Below are positions 44,177 to 53,999 of a stretch of DNA of 64,000 nt, in pieces. Position 1 is the stretch's first letter. Every line of letters begins with the position of its first letter. Source of the stretch: Pseudomonas putida. GTDB lineage: Bacteria > Pseudomonadota > Gammaproteobacteria > Pseudomonadales > Pseudomonadaceae. The translations under genes were made by a program, and so were the position numbers. The stretch is from NCBI RefSeq assembly GCF_001976065.1, contig NZ_MNAH01000002.1, positions 493,118-557,117 on the forward strand, written 5' to 3'. The notes under the pieces are model-generated. The model saw nothing but the letters and a program-made list of their open reading frames with translations, searched no databases and was not told the origin of the DNA.

Positions 44177-45085
44177 TTAGAACCACATCCGCACACCGGC
44201 GACAAAACGCGTATCGCTGCGGTCTTCTCCCTCTTCAAGGATGTAATCTGCTGTATTGCCGTATGAGCGGTTCCAGGTTACGCCGATATAGGGTGAGAAC
44301 TCGGGGCGTATTTCATAACGCAGCCTCAGGCCAACTTCGGTATCTGACAGCCCGGAGCCAGTGGCACGTTGTGGGTCGTTTTTGCCATAGAAATTCATTT
44401 CAGCTGTAGGCTGCAGAATCAAGCGGTTGGTCAGCAAAATGTCGTATTCGCCCTTGAGCCGCAGCGCGGTCTGGCCAGCCTCGCCCAAATAGGCGGTGGC
44501 TTGCGTTTCGAAGTTGTAGAGCGCCATGCCTTGCAACCCAAGTGCCGCCCAGGTCTGGGGGGAGCCAGGTTTGAAGTCTTGTCGCACACCACTGACCACA
44601 TCCCACCAAGGGCTGATGGCGTGTCCCCAGAGCGCCTGAAGCTCAGCGTTTTCGGTTACACCATTGGTTCGCTCGCCCTCGCTGCGTAGCCAGAGACGAT
44701 CGGTGTCGCCGCCAATCCAACCGTTGGCTTCCCAACGCAATGCACTGCCCTCGTTGGCGTCTTGCCATTCGAGTTGATCGATCAGGAAAAACGAGTTGAT
44801 CGAGCGGTCGTGCATCTGATGGCCGGCATGGCTTTCAAACACCGCTGCACGATCGGCATCGGTGAGCGCTGGGATCGGCGTACGGCTTTGCTGGGGCACG
44901 GCGGGTTTCATACCCTGCATCTGGGAGTGATCCATACCCTGCATTTGGGAATGATCCATATCCTGCATCTGTTTGCCGTCCATACCTTGCATCGGCTCGG
45001 TCTGCCCATATGCAAGTGGCATGACAACCATTCCCAGGATGGCCAGGCCGGTGAGTATTGGTTTAGCGGTTCGTTCGAAGTTCAT
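44177..45085 (-). CDS. copB: Outer-membrane copper resistance protein CopB
   Basis: The protein has 302 residues. A signal peptide of about 28 residues is followed by Met/His repeats of the type [25 protein letters not shown], which bind Cu(I). The C-terminal barrel has [25 protein letters not shown] and ends [10 protein letters not shown] with terminal phenylalanine, an outer-membrane signature. CopB stores or exports periplasmic copper. It lies 9 bp after copA. Confidence 0.92.
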   Translation of the reverse strand: MNFERTAKPILTGLAILGMVVMPLAYGQTEPMQGMDGKQMQDMDHSQMQGMDHSQMQGMKPAVPQQSRTPIPALTDADRAAVFESHAGHQMHDRSINSFFLIDQLEWQDANEGSALRWEANGWIGGDTDRLWLRSEGERTNGVTENAELQALWGHAISPWWDVVSGVRQDFKPGSPQTWAALGLQGMALYNFETQATAYLGEAGQTALRLKGEYDILLTNRLILQPTAEMNFYGKNDPQRATGSGLSDTEVGLRLRYEIRPEFSPYIGVTWNRSYGNTADYILEEGEDRSDTRFVAGVRMWF

Positions 45086-45094
45086 GTCTGGCTC

Positions 45095-46954
45095 CTACTC
45101 TTGCACACGGACTTCGCGGAACATGCCCATTTCCATGTGGTACATCAGGTGGCAGTGATACGCCCATCGCCCTAGGGCATCGGCGGTCACGCGGTAGCTG
45201 CGTTTGCTGCCTGGCGGCATGTCGATGGTGTGCTTGCGAACCATGAAGTCACCGTTTTCATCCTCCAGGTCACTCCACATGCCATGCAGATGAATGGGGT
45301 GCATCATCATGGTGTCGTTCACTAGAACCACCCGAATGCGCTCTCCATATTTGAGAAGAAGCGGTTGGGCATCCGCGAATTTGACACCGTCAAAAGACCA
45401 CGAGAACTTTTCCATGTGTCCGGTCAGGTGCAAGGTGATGGTGCGGCCAGGCTCCCGGCCATCGGGATCCTGGAAGGTGCTCTTGAGGTCTGCATAGGTC
45501 AGTACTCGGCGACCGTTGTTTCTCAGTCCCATGCCAGGATCATTGAGTTTCGGCGTGGGGCTCATCGCCTGCATGTCAATCAGTGGGTTATTCACTTCCG
45601 AGGCCGGGTGCGGCTCCATCGAGCTCATGCCGCTCATGCTGTGCATCGAGTGGCCAGACATGCTTGCTGAGTCTGGCATCTGGCTGTGGTCCATGCTCTG
45701 CATAGCTCCACCGTCCATGCCTGTCATACCCTGCATGTCGCTAGTGGGCGCCATCTGGCTGTGATCCATACCCTCCATACCTTGCATGGAGTCCTGGGTC
45801 ATGCCTGTCATATCGCCGTGATCCATGCCAGCCATATCACCCATGCCCATGTCGCTCATCGTGATCAATGGACGTGGATCCAGGGACGGAACAGGGGCCG
45901 AGAGCCCCTCATGTACAGCCAGCGTGCCTCTCGCGAATCCTGTGCGATCCACCGATTGGGCGAACAAGGTGTAGGCGTTTTCGGTGGGTTCGACGATGAC
46001 ATCGAAGGTTTCGGCCACGGCAATGCGGAACTCATCGACGCTCACCGGCTTGACGTACTGCCCGTCTGCTGCGACGACAGTCATCTTCAGTCCAGGAATG
46101 CGCACGTCGAAGTAGCTCATCGCCGAGCCATTGATGAACCTCAGGCGCAGCCGTTCTCCGGGCCTGAAAATGCCTGTCCAGTTACTGTCGGGGGCCTGCC
46201 CGTTGAGCAAGTACGTGTAGGTGGCGCCGCTGACATCGGCAAGATCCGTGGGGTTCATCTTCATTTCAGCCCACATTTTCCGATCCGCGATGGTGGCAGA
46301 CCAACCGTTCTTGCTGACGTCATCGATGAAGTCGCCGACGGTGCGCTTGTGCTGGTTGTAGTAACTGGATTGTTTCTTGAGCTTCTTCATGAGTCGCTCA
46401 GGGTCTTCATCCGTCCAGTCGGACAACATCACCACGTAGTCGCGGTCATAGCTGAAGGGTTCGGGATCCTTTGCATCAATAACCAAGGGGCCGTAGACGC
46501 CTACCTGTTCCTGGAACCCGGAATGGCTGTGATACCAGTAGGTACCGTTCTGTTTGACCTTGAATGAGTAAACGTACAGGCCGCCCGGTTCGATGCCGTG
46601 AAAACTCAGACCCGGTACACCGTCCATGTTCACCGGCAGAATGATGCCGTGCCAATGGATCGACGTGTCTTCCTTGAGACGGTTCCTGACACGCAGCGTT
46701 ACGGTATCACCTTCGCGCCAGCGCAATATCGGGCCAGGAAGGCTGCCATTGATGGTCATGGCGGTGCGAGGTGTGCCCGTGAAGTTCACTCCCATCTCAC
46801 CAATGGAAAGATCGAAATCGGTGCCAGCGAGCACATTCGGCTGGCCTTGGCTGGTAATCGCCCACACGGGGCTGCGCCACAGTCCAAAGCCTGCAAGTAC
46901 TCCGCCTGCCGCTAGGGCTTTCACGAAAGTGCGTCTTGATGTTCTGGAATGCAT
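45095..46954 (-). CDS. copA: Periplasmic multicopper oxidase CopA (Tat-exported)
   Basis: The protein has 619 residues. A twin-arginine signal SRRTFVKALAAGGVLAG opens it. Three cupredoxin domains carry the four copper-ligand blocks: HWHGIILPVNMDGVPG, YWYHSHSGFQEQ, HPIHLHGMWSD and WAYHCHLMYHMEMGMF with the type 1 cysteine. A Met/Asp/His-rich insert (about 365-465, repeats of MxGMDHSQM and MGDMAGMDHGDM) is typical of PcoA/CopA and sequesters Cu(I). It is first gene of copABCD. A cop-box-like element lies at 47091-47106. Confidence 0.94.
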   Translation of the reverse strand: MHSRTSRRTFVKALAAGGVLAGFGLWRSPVWAITSQGQPNVLAGTDFDLSIGEMGVNFTGTPRTAMTINGSLPGPILRWREGDTVTLRVRNRLKEDTSIHWHGIILPVNMDGVPGLSFHGIEPGGLYVYSFKVKQNGTYWYHSHSGFQEQVGVYGPLVIDAKDPEPFSYDRDYVVMLSDWTDEDPERLMKKLKKQSSYYNQHKRTVGDFIDDVSKNGWSATIADRKMWAEMKMNPTDLADVSGATYTYLLNGQAPDSNWTGIFRPGERLRLRFINGSAMSYFDVRIPGLKMTVVAADGQYVKPVSVDEFRIAVAETFDVIVEPTENAYTLFAQSVDRTGFARGTLAVHEGLSAPVPSLDPRPLITMSDMGMGDMAGMDHGDMTGMTQDSMQGMEGMDHSQMAPTSDMQGMTGMDGGAMQSMDHSQMPDSASMSGHSMHSMSGMSSMEPHPASEVNNPLIDMQAMSPTPKLNDPGMGLRNNGRRVLTYADLKSTFQDPDGREPGRTITLHLTGHMEKFSWSFDGVKFADAQPLLLKYGERIRVVLVNDTMMMHPIHLHGMWSDLEDENGDFMVRKHTIDMPPGSKRSYRVTADALGRWAYHCHLMYHMEMGMFREVRVQE

Positions 46955-47090
46955 GGAGGGGTATCCAAATAGTCAGAATCCAGGCAGATACGTATCCGCT
47001 GCCACAGTGCGGCCAGGATTCGCTTCAGGAATTCGGTGCCAGCCGCTATCTATATAGTGGGGAAGATGCCACATGGGCGGGACGCGGGTG

Positions 47091-47106
47091 ATTACATTTC
47101 CGTAAG
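47091..47106 (-). promoter_or_regulatory. Cop-box-like element upstream of copA
   Basis: On the minus strand it reads CTTACG-GAAAT-GTAAT, overlapping the stop codon of the CopZ-like gene and about 137 bp before the copA start. It is the second copy of the motif at 42668 and probably the CopR site for the copABCD promoter. CopR itself must come from elsewhere. Confidence 0.55.
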
Positions 47107-47391
47107 GTCGGCATAGGTAGCCCGGCAGCAGCAACCGCCGCCTTTCTCGCCACACCCGGAGGTTTTTCTCTCATTTTGGACGTCAGCCACCGAAGCCTGC
47201 GCGCGATAGCCGGCGTCCTGCAGGGCTGCAAGCAGCACACTGCAGTCTGATTCACCGCTGACCTTCACCCGACCGGATTGCAAATCGACAGCCACTTCAC
47301 TGACTCCATTGAGCGCGCGCAACGCTTGGGTTACACGTTTGACGCAAGAGCCGCAGCTCATGCCCTGGACTTGCAGTTCAACTGTTTTCAT
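47092..47391 (-). CDS. CopZ/MerP-like copper chaperone with cysteine-rich tail
   Basis: The protein has 99 residues from ATG 47391 (GAGGAA upstream). The HMA domain (1-66) holds the MSCGSC metal site (GMSCGSCVKRV). A tail of about 30 residues follows, with CGEKGGGCCCRATYAD, carrying four further cysteines. The normal CopZ is about 68 residues, so the tail is an addition that may form a second metal site. It lies between the P1B ATPase gene and copA on the same strand and likely hands copper to the ATPase. The stop codon overlaps the cop-box-like site. Confidence 0.82.
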   Translation of the reverse strand: MKTVELQVQGMSCGSCVKRVTQALRALNGVSEVAVDLQSGRVKVSGESDCSVLLAALQDAGYRAQASVADVQNERKTSGCGEKGGGCCCRATYADLTEM

Positions 47392-47503
47392 TGATGATTC
47401 CTCACAAATAAATAGTCGTGGAATGACTGATTTAGACGGTTTTCTGTGTCCTTGGCTTATCCTCAACCTTGCCACGGCAGCAAGGTCAAGCAGTCTCTAC
47501 GGC

Positions 47504-49864
47504 TCAAACAATCGAAATGCGGCGCAGGCGCAAAGCGTTGAATACCACCGACGCCGAACTCACGCTCATGGCCAGTGCGGCAATCAGTGGTGAAAGAAGG
47601 TGACCGGTGAGCGGGTAGAGCAAACCGGCGGCGAGCGGGATGCCCATGGCGTTGTAAAGAAAGGCGAAGGTCAGGTTTTGGTGCATGTTTCTCACCGTTG
47701 CTACTGACAGGCTGCGAGCACGCAGGATACCGAGCAGATCACCCTTGACCAGTGTGACCTGAGCGCTGTTCATCGCCACGTCGGTGCCCGTGCCCATAGC
47801 GATACCCACGTCAGCACGAGCCAGGGCAGGGGCATCATTGATACCGTCGCCGGCCATCGCCACGTGGTGTCCGGCCTGTTGCAGAGACGCGACCAAGCGT
47901 TCTTTGTCTTGCGGTTTGACCTCGCCATGCACTTCTTCAATGCCTAACTGGCCAGCTACCGAGCGCGCAGTGGTAAGACCATCACCCGTAGACATGATGA
48001 CCTTGACGCCATCCGCCTGTAGACGCTCGACTGCCAGCTTCGAAGTGGGTTTGATGGGGTCGGCTACAGCTAGCAAACCCGCCAGTGCGCCATTGACGGC
48101 CAAGTACATGATGCTCGTGCCATCACTGCGTAACTTCTCGGCTTGAGCTTGCAAGCTATCGGTGACGACTCCGGCCTCTTGCATCAGCGCGGTATTGCCC
48201 AACTTCAGGTGGCGACCCTCAACCTGACCGCTTACACCAATACCGGAGACCGATTCGAAGGTTTCAGGTGGGCTTAGTGTCAGGCCAGCGGTGCGTGCCT
48301 GTTCGGTAATAGCGTGAGCCAACGGGTGCTCGCTGCCCTGATCGAGACTTGCGGCCAGGCGCAGCACTTCATCCTGAGTAAATCCAGGTACAGCCTCGAC
48401 GCTATGGAACGCTGGCCGCCCTTCAGTGAGGGTGCCAGTCTTGTCGACGATCAAGGTGTCTATCTTGCGCAGGTTTTCGATGGCAGCGGCATCGCGAAAC
48501 AAAATGCCGCTGCCAGCAGCCTTGCCGGTGGCGACCATGACCGACATCGGTGTTGCCAGGCCAAGGGCGCAGGGGCAAGCGATGATCATTACCGCGACAG
48601 CGTTGATCAGTCCGAACACCCAGCTTGGCTCGGGCCCCCACAACCCCCAGCCGATTAGAGTCAGCGCGGCGATAGTAATCACCACAATCACGAAGTAACC
48701 GGCAATCACATCTGCCAGGCGTTGCATCGGCGCTTTTGAGCGTTGTGCCTGTACAACCATCTGTACAATTTGCGCGAGCAGGGTGGCTGACCCTATCTTC
48801 TGCGCCTGCATCACCAGGCTGCCGTGGGTGTTGAGGGTCGCGCCGATCAATGCATCACCAGGCCTCTTCATGATCGGTATGGGCTCACCGGTGAGCATCG
48901 ACTCGTCCACTGCACTTTCGCCTTTGAGGACCTGGCCATCGACAGGCACTTTTTCACCGGGTCGCACACGTAACGTGTCGCCGCTGTGTACGTGTGTCAG
49001 TGGGATGTCTTCTTCCGTGCCGTTGGCATTGATTCGTCGGGCAGTTTTGGGTGCCAGGCCGAGTAGCGACTTGATTGCAGCAGAGGTCTGCGAGCGAGCT
49101 TTGAGTTCGAGCATTTGGCCGAGCAGGGTCAGTGAGATGATCACCGCCGCCGCCTCAAAGTACACGCCGATGCGGCCATCCATCATGAAATTGCTGGGGA
49201 ATGCGCCGGGGGCCAGGGTGGCCACAACACTGTAAGAAAAGGCCGCTGCAGTACCGAGCCCGATCAGTGTCCACATGTTCGGACTGCGTTGAATCACCGA
49301 ACGTACGCCACGCACATAAAACGACCAGCCAGCCCAAAGCACTACGGGTGTTGCCAGTCCTAACTCGACCCAGTTCTGCGTAGTGCCGTGGAACAGCATC
49401 AGGCCATGGCCGCCCATGGCCAGCACGGTGACGATCACGGTCAGTGGTAATGTCCACCAGAAGCGCCGGGTGAAGTCCTTGAGTTCGGGGTTCTCTTCTT
49501 CCTCTAGCTCGGGAAGCACCGGCTCCAGGGTCATACCGCACTTGGGGCAGGTACCGGGGCCAATCTGGCGGATTTCCGGGTGCATGGGGCAGGTGTATTC
49601 AGTGGCAGTCGTTAACGGTTCTGCTGGTGCCTGATGGACTTGTTCAGTTTCAGTCGGAGATATTCGATAGCGCTCGGGCTCTGCACTGAAGGTCGTTTGG
49701 CATTTCTGGCTGCAGAACCGGTAGGTTCGCCCCTCAAATTGCGTGCTGAACTGGCTATCGTTACTGACGGCCATACCACAGACCGGGTCATGGGTACCGC
49801 CGATGGCTTGGGGCTCAAGTCGCCGTATCGGGTTGTGCTCCTGGTGACGCTCGGGGCTGTGCAT
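47504..49864 (-). CDS. Copper-translocating P1B-type ATPase
   Basis: The protein has 786 residues and starts at ATG 49864 after AGGAGG. It has no N-terminal HMA domain. Instead, residues 25-65 are a YHS-like treble-clef ([24 protein letters not shown]), then a heavy-metal-binding segment [22 protein letters not shown] at about 95-116. Eight membrane helices follow, with the ion motif [15 protein letters not shown], phosphorylation site DKTGTLTEG, hinge [11 protein letters not shown], and MTGEPIP-type actuator sequence (here MLTGEPIP). CPC favours Cu(I) export. This architecture is that of CopA/CopF-like pumps in mobile copper islands. Downstream lies the CopZ-like gene. Confidence 0.92.
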   Translation of the reverse strand: MHSPERHQEHNPIRRLEPQAIGGTHDPVCGMAVSNDSQFSTQFEGRTYRFCSQKCQTTFSAEPERYRISPTETEQVHQAPAEPLTTATEYTCPMHPEIRQIGPGTCPKCGMTLEPVLPELEEEENPELKDFTRRFWWTLPLTVIVTVLAMGGHGLMLFHGTTQNWVELGLATPVVLWAGWSFYVRGVRSVIQRSPNMWTLIGLGTAAAFSYSVVATLAPGAFPSNFMMDGRIGVYFEAAAVIISLTLLGQMLELKARSQTSAAIKSLLGLAPKTARRINANGTEEDIPLTHVHSGDTLRVRPGEKVPVDGQVLKGESAVDESMLTGEPIPIMKRPGDALIGATLNTHGSLVMQAQKIGSATLLAQIVQMVVQAQRSKAPMQRLADVIAGYFVIVVITIAALTLIGWGLWGPEPSWVFGLINAVAVMIIACPCALGLATPMSVMVATGKAAGSGILFRDAAAIENLRKIDTLIVDKTGTLTEGRPAFHSVEAVPGFTQDEVLRLAASLDQGSEHPLAHAITEQARTAGLTLSPPETFESVSGIGVSGQVEGRHLKLGNTALMQEAGVVTDSLQAQAEKLRSDGTSIMYLAVNGALAGLLAVADPIKPTSKLAVERLQADGVKVIMSTGDGLTTARSVAGQLGIEEVHGEVKPQDKERLVASLQQAGHHVAMAGDGINDAPALARADVGIAMGTGTDVAMNSAQVTLVKGDLLGILRARSLSVATVRNMHQNLTFAFLYNAMGIPLAAGLLYPLTGHLLSPLIAALAMSVSSASVVFNALRLRRISIV

Positions 49865-49867
49865 GCG

Positions 49868-50119
49868 CTACCTCCTGTCCGCATCCTTATTTGAATCTGA
49901 GGTTTCTCCGTGATGACTGTGACCACCGTGGTGGTGCCCGAAAATATGCATCAGCGGACACAACAGCAAAATCAAATACGGCAGGAGGCCCAGCATATGG
50001 CCGTAATGTTCTCTGGCCAGATAGAACAGTGCGATCACCAGTAGCATGCCCAACACTATGCCGGTTTTGCTCCGCCATAATGGTGGAGAGGTGTTAGCTG
50101 GATGTGATGAATGCATCAT
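49868..50119 (-). CDS. Small DUF2933-type membrane protein
   Basis: The protein has 83 residues from ATG 50119 (AGGAGT, 8 bp); an upstream ATG at 50146 lacks this site. One to two helices (SKTGIVLGMLLVIALFYLA, MLGLLPYLILLLCPLMHIF) end in a histidine-rich tail HIFGHHHGGHSHHGE, a likely metal-binding tail. Short proteins of this type accompany copper P1B ATPases in resistance islands; the role is unknown. The stop is 3 bp before the ATPase start, so the two are coupled. Confidence 0.78.
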   Translation of the reverse strand: MMHSSHPANTSPPLWRSKTGIVLGMLLVIALFYLAREHYGHMLGLLPYLILLLCPLMHIFGHHHGGHSHHGETSDSNKDADRR

Positions 50120-50290
50120 GGTTCTGTACTCCTGTGGGAGTGTCATCTAGTAATACGTCATCCAGGTTCAATGTTCGGCGGTGTCATCCTGGTCATGCTG
50201 GCCAAGAGGAAACCGCCGATACATTTACAACGCTATTGCCTGGATCACTTGCCCATCACCAGTGCCGCGAGCATTGGTGAGCAGCAACCG

Positions 50291-50716
50291 TCACTTCTTC
50301 ACTGGCATGTCGATCATCGATGACTGCTGATCCATCATTTTCATCATCATGCCCATCATTCCTTTTCCCATGCCGTCCTTGGAGCCAGACATCCCCATGT
50401 TGGAGCCCATGCCCATACAACCCGCAGCATCATGCTGCTTACTCATCATGGCCATGCTTTCCTTCATCGTTTTCATGCCCTCCTGCAGGGCAGCTTGCCG
50501 TTCGTCTGGTGTTTTCGCTGCAGCGGCTTTGTCATGGGCAGCTTGCATTTTCTGCATTTGCTCGCTCATCGCATTGTTCATTGCCGACTCGGACGGTGCA
50601 CTGGCGGTCGTTGTGCTGGCAGGTGCATCGGCAGGGTGATGCTCATCCTCGGCATTCGCCATGGAGAGGCTGCTGGCCATAATTGCGGCAAGAACTAATT
50701 TCATTTGTGTTTGCAT
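50291..50716 (-). CDS. Met-rich periplasmic copper-binding protein
   Basis: The protein has 141 residues from ATG 50716 (GGAG, 7 bp). The signal peptide ends SMANA-EDEHH at about residue 23. The mature part has a charged coiled stretch (MSEQMQKMQAAHDKAAAAKT) and a methionine-rich end (MGMGSNMGMSGSKDGMGKGMMGMMMKMMDQQ) with one Cys (AAGCMG) and EDEHHP near the N-terminus. The composition fits binding of Cu(I) or Ag(I) in the periplasm. It belongs to no named family that I recognise, though such genes are usual beside copABCD. It is separated from the DUF2933 gene by 171 bp. Confidence 0.75.
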   Translation of the reverse strand: MQTQMKLVLAAIMASSLSMANAEDEHHPADAPASTTTASAPSESAMNNAMSEQMQKMQAAHDKAAAAKTPDERQAALQEGMKTMKESMAMMSKQHDAAGCMGMGSNMGMSGSKDGMGKGMMGMMMKMMDQQSSMIDMPVKK

Positions 50717-50816
50717 GGTGAACTCCAGGTACTCGGGAATAAGTAGGAATTACTAAGCCGCGCCAAATCGACGCAATGGAGCAGAACGGCCACGGCAAGG
50801 CCGTTCTGGAGGCGGA

Positions 50817-51212
50817 TTAATCGTTGAAGCGGACGAATATCAGGCGGGCTGGAGGCCCCGATGGTGCGGGGCGCCTCAGTGCAAGTGCAGGAAAGGCGAT
50901 GGGTTGAGTGAGGGTAAGCAGCAGAATCGCGGGTAACAGCAAAGCAAGCGCCAAACTGGCGAGGTCTACTGTCGGGAGCTTCGATGCGGGACTGATCGCC
51001 TTCACTGCATCTTCACAATGCTTAAGGCAGCCACTGGCGTGCAGGGCATGGTCATCTAATTGTTGCAGTGTGGAGAGCGTCGCGTGCGTTGCAGCCAGAT
51101 TGTGCTCCGGCTGCACCAAGCAGCCGTGAAATGCCGTCACGATCACAGCCAACACCCACACCCCGAGGGTGAGTCGCATTAGATTGCGATAGTGATGACG
51201 GAACCAGTACAT
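50817..51212 (-). CDS. Unknown membrane protein of the copper island
   Basis: The protein has 131 residues from ATG 51212 (TGGAG, 7 bp); the frame is open to 51290 without a ribosome site. There is a helix near residues 15-33 (LMRLTLGVWVLAVIVTAFHGC), a periplasmic loop with CLVQPEHNL, ASGCLKHCEDAVK and four cysteines in all, and a second helix (LASLALALLLPAILLLTL). The short Pro/Ala-rich tail ends FVRFND. It resembles small copper-inducible membrane proteins found upstream of copper ATPases. Function is unknown. It is the first gene of the minus-strand copper block. Confidence 0.6.
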   Translation of the reverse strand: MYWFRHHYRNLMRLTLGVWVLAVIVTAFHGCLVQPEHNLAATHATLSTLQQLDDHALHASGCLKHCEDAVKAISPASKLPTVDLASLALALLLPAILLLTLTQPIAFPALALRRPAPSGPPARLIFVRFND

Positions 51213-51957
51213 GACGTGCTCCAGAGGCTTGTTAGTCCCCAATTCTTCCAGTTTAGACTTCCAGGCAGCCGATGATTTGACTTTGATCAAAGAAGTGGGC
51301 TTATCATCATGGCGAGCTAAAAGGACTTTGCCATCCCTAGCGCTTCAACACCGGTTCCGCTTCCCGCATTTGGGTGCGAACTACGTCGAGACTCGAAAGT
51401 GTTGCTCATCATTTTCTCCGCAAAGCCTCAATCTTTACGGAGCATTCTCCATGCCAAAAAACTTCGCTTGAGGCGCTTCGATCTTGGCCAAGAATGCACA
51501 GGCGCTGCTGAAGGCGACTCAAAAGGAGGTCGTTAAGCTACGACAAGAACGAAAGCAACGACACGAGGCGAAGACAAAAATGGGCGCCAAGCAGGTTTGC
51601 CATCCAGTTTTCGTAGGGCTTCAATGGGTTCGGCAGGAATTTCAAGCTCACTGTAGGAACGCACCAATCAGCGCTGGGAGAACTAAAGAATCCCCATCAC
51701 GGCGCAGGTCCCGAGCACGCAGACTCAATAGTGACGACCCTGGGTTCTGTATCGAGCGGTATCCCTATACATAAATGGCGCATAGGGTGTATTGGCGGCC
51801 TGACACCTATTGAAGTCAGGACTCCCATCGTCTTCTATGGCAAACGGTGAGCGATAAATCATGGGTCAAACAGTCAATAATGTGGAAGAGAACAGCTTAG
51901 CAAGAAGTATTGGAAGCCGGGCGCGGCTCCGCGACTGTCGAGCCTCGGCTGGCTCAC
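51213..51957. other. Gene-poor stretch between the copper island and the transketolase module
   Basis: These 745 bp have no convincing gene. A 96-codon frame at 51484-51774 starts with a lysine-rich helix (KEVVKLRQERKQRHEAK) and then turns random; it has no ribosome site. CCTGAC/GTCAGG forms a small inverted repeat at about 51793-51814. The promoter for the copper block (first gene 51212) must lie near its left end. It reads as a relic junction. Confidence 0.4.
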
Positions 51958-52902
51958 CTACGCGTTCGCTATCGCACGCCTAAGTACTCGAAGGATATCG
52001 AGTGCAGACTGGTCAGTAATGCAGCCCGGTTTCTGGTCGAACATGTGTGGCGCGCCGGGGTAAACATGAAGCTCTACGGCTACGCCAGAGCGAGACAATC
52101 TCATAGCAAATGCGACGTCCTCCTCAAGGAACAAGTCCAGCGCCCCTACTGATAGAAAAGTGCGCGGCAAATCACTCAGGTCTGTGTGCAGGCCAGGTGA
52201 AAGCAAACCGATCCGCTCATCATCAAGCGCGTAGTTTCCGCGCAAGCATCTCCAGCAAAACTCGTTGGCTTGGTGTTGCCAGCCAATTATCCCTGTGGTG
52301 CTGTTCTTGTGAGGCGAGTCTGCAGTGCCTGACCGGTAATCCAGCATCGGATAGATCAAGACTTGTCCCGCGATGGGATATGCGCCTCGGTCACGAGCCA
52401 GAATAGCCAGAGCTGCTGCCAGTCCTCCACCGGCACTGTGCCCCATGACGACTAATTTGCGGGTGTCGATATTGAGGACTTGCCGATTCTCGAATAACCA
52501 GCCGAGCGCCGTGTAGCAATCTTCAAGGGGAATGGGGAAGGGGTGTTCGGGTGCAAGGCGGTAATCAACAGAGACTATGATCGCCTCCAGTTCTTCGGCC
52601 AGATCTGCCACATAATCGTCTGCCATTTCAGGTTGCCCAAGCACAAAACCACCGCCGTGGAGATACAGGATCACAGGAAAAATTTTGTGCTCTGCCGCGA
52701 CACCAGGCTTATAAAGACAAAGGCGCAACTGCTCCCCGTCGTGAGCTGTCGTCCATACGCTTTCACAACGAGCTTGTCCTGACGATTTGAACGTCGCATG
52801 GACACGCTTCCTGATGGCAGGCAGCGTATCAAGCGTCCAGGGTTCTGCGCCAGGAGTCAAAAAGCTACGGAAAGCGGGATCAAGCAATTCATGTGGTTTC
52901 AA
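51958..52902 (-). CDS. HSL-family alpha/beta hydrolase (esterase/lipase)
   Basis: The protein has 314 residues. The oxyanion motif is YLHGGGFVLG, the nucleophile elbow VMGHSAGGGLAA (Ser in GHSAG), the acid aspartate in GALDLFLEED and the histidine in YPGAPHMFD. This is the bacterial hormone-sensitive-lipase group (GDSAG/GTSAG branch). There is no signal peptide, so it is cytoplasmic. It is on the same strand as the transketolase genes, 80 bp downstream of them. It may release the substrate of the module from an ester, or serve detoxification. Confidence 0.85.
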   Translation of the reverse strand: MKPHELLDPAFRSFLTPGAEPWTLDTLPAIRKRVHATFKSSGQARCESVWTTAHDGEQLRLCLYKPGVAAEHKIFPVILYLHGGGFVLGQPEMADDYVADLAEELEAIIVSVDYRLAPEHPFPIPLEDCYTALGWLFENRQVLNIDTRKLVVMGHSAGGGLAAALAILARDRGAYPIAGQVLIYPMLDYRSGTADSPHKNSTTGIIGWQHQANEFCWRCLRGNYALDDERIGLLSPGLHTDLSDLPRTFLSVGALDLFLEEDVAFAMRLSRSGVAVELHVYPGAPHMFDQKPGCITDQSALDILRVLRRAIANA

Positions 52903-52982
52903 CGTTCCGCCCCCTTTTTTCTCACGTGATGAGGCGCCTCAAATCGAAGCGCCCTTCACTATGGAACTACAACAAGCTGGAG

Positions 52983-53999
52983 CTATAGCCAGGCTTTGAT
53001 TTGCGCACAAACAGCCGGCGTCGAGATGCCATAACGATCATGCAGCGTCGGCAGTGCGCCCGCGTCCAGGAAGGCGTCGGGCAAAGCGATTTGCCTGAAT
53101 GTTGGCGTCACACCGTTGCGCAGCAATAGCCCTGCAACAGCCTCGCCGAGTCCGCCAATAATCGAGCTGTTTTCGGCTGTGACCACCAGGCGTCCGGACT
53201 TGCGGGCTTCGGCCAGGATAGTCTGTTCATCCAGCGGCTTGATGGTTGGTACATGCAGCACTGCAACATCAATCCCATCCGCCTGGAGCTGCTTTGCCGC
53301 TTCCAATGAGCGCATGGTCATCAGTCCCGTAGAGATGATCAGGACATCGTTGCCAGTGCGCAGTGTCTTGGCTTTACCGATCTCGAATTTGTAGCCGTAC
53401 TCGTCCAGCACCAACGGCACATTGCCGCGCAGCAAACGCATGTACACGGGCCCCTGATGTGCGGCGATGGCGGGCACGGCCTGCTCGATTTCCAGCGCAT
53501 CGCACGGATCAACGATCATCAGGTTGGGCATGGCGCGGAAAATTGCCAGGTCATCGGTGGCTTGGTGGCTTGGGCCGTAGCCGGTAGTGAGGCCGGGCAA
53601 ACCGCAAACGATTTTGACGTTAAGGTTTTCCTCGGCGATTGCCATGCAGATGAAGTCATAGGCGCGGCGCGAGGCGAATACGGCGTAAGTGGTGGCGAAG
53701 GGCACGAAGCCTTCGCGGGCCATACCCGCAGCCGCACTCATCAGCAATTGCTCGGCCATGCCCATTTGATAGAAACGGTCGGGATGTGCCTTGGCGAAGA
53801 TGTGCAGGTCGGTGTACTTGGACAGGTCAGCGGAAAGGCCAACGATGTCCTGGCGCTGATCTGCAAGCGAAGCTAATGCGTGTCCGAACGGGGCCGATTT
53901 AGTCGCTTGGCCTTCAGAGGCAATGGAAGCGATCATCGCCGAGGTAGTCAGGCGCTTTTTGACCGGTTCGGAAGTCGGAGTGTTAGCGGCGTTGCTCAT
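52983..53999 (-). CDS. Transketolase-like protein, C-terminal subunit
   Basis: The protein has 338 residues. The pyrimidine-binding domain covers about 30-200 (FGHALASLADQRQDIVGLSADLSKYTD, GMAEQLLMSAAAGMAREGF with the catalytic Glu, FATTYAVFASRRAYDFI; read in parts), followed by the transketolase C-terminal domain (ISTGLMTMRSLEAAKQLQADGIDVAVLHVPTIKPLD). Transketolases are usually one 660-residue chain; here they are split. It overlaps the N-terminal subunit by 4 bp (ATGA), so the subunits are made together. The substrate is not the usual sugar phosphate by context; no sugar kinase is nearby. Confidence 0.88.
   Translation of the reverse strand: MSNAANTPTSEPVKKRLTTSAMIASIASEGQATKSAPFGHALASLADQRQDIVGLSADLSKYTDLHIFAKAHPDRFYQMGMAEQLLMSAAAGMAREGFVPFATTYAVFASRRAYDFICMAIAEENLNVKIVCGLPGLTTGYGPSHQATDDLAIFRAMPNLMIVDPCDALEIEQAVPAIAAHQGPVYMRLLRGNVPLVLDEYGYKFEIGKAKTLRTGNDVLIISTGLMTMRSLEAAKQLQADGIDVAVLHVPTIKPLDEQTILAEARKSGRLVVTAENSSIIGGLGEAVAGLLLRNGVTPTFRQIALPDAFLDAGALPTLHDRYGISTPAVCAQIKAWL

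Noticed and set aside
51484..51774. 96-codon frame with a lysine-rich start
   Set aside because: It has no ribosome site, no conserved domain and a random second half. Too weak to call a gene.
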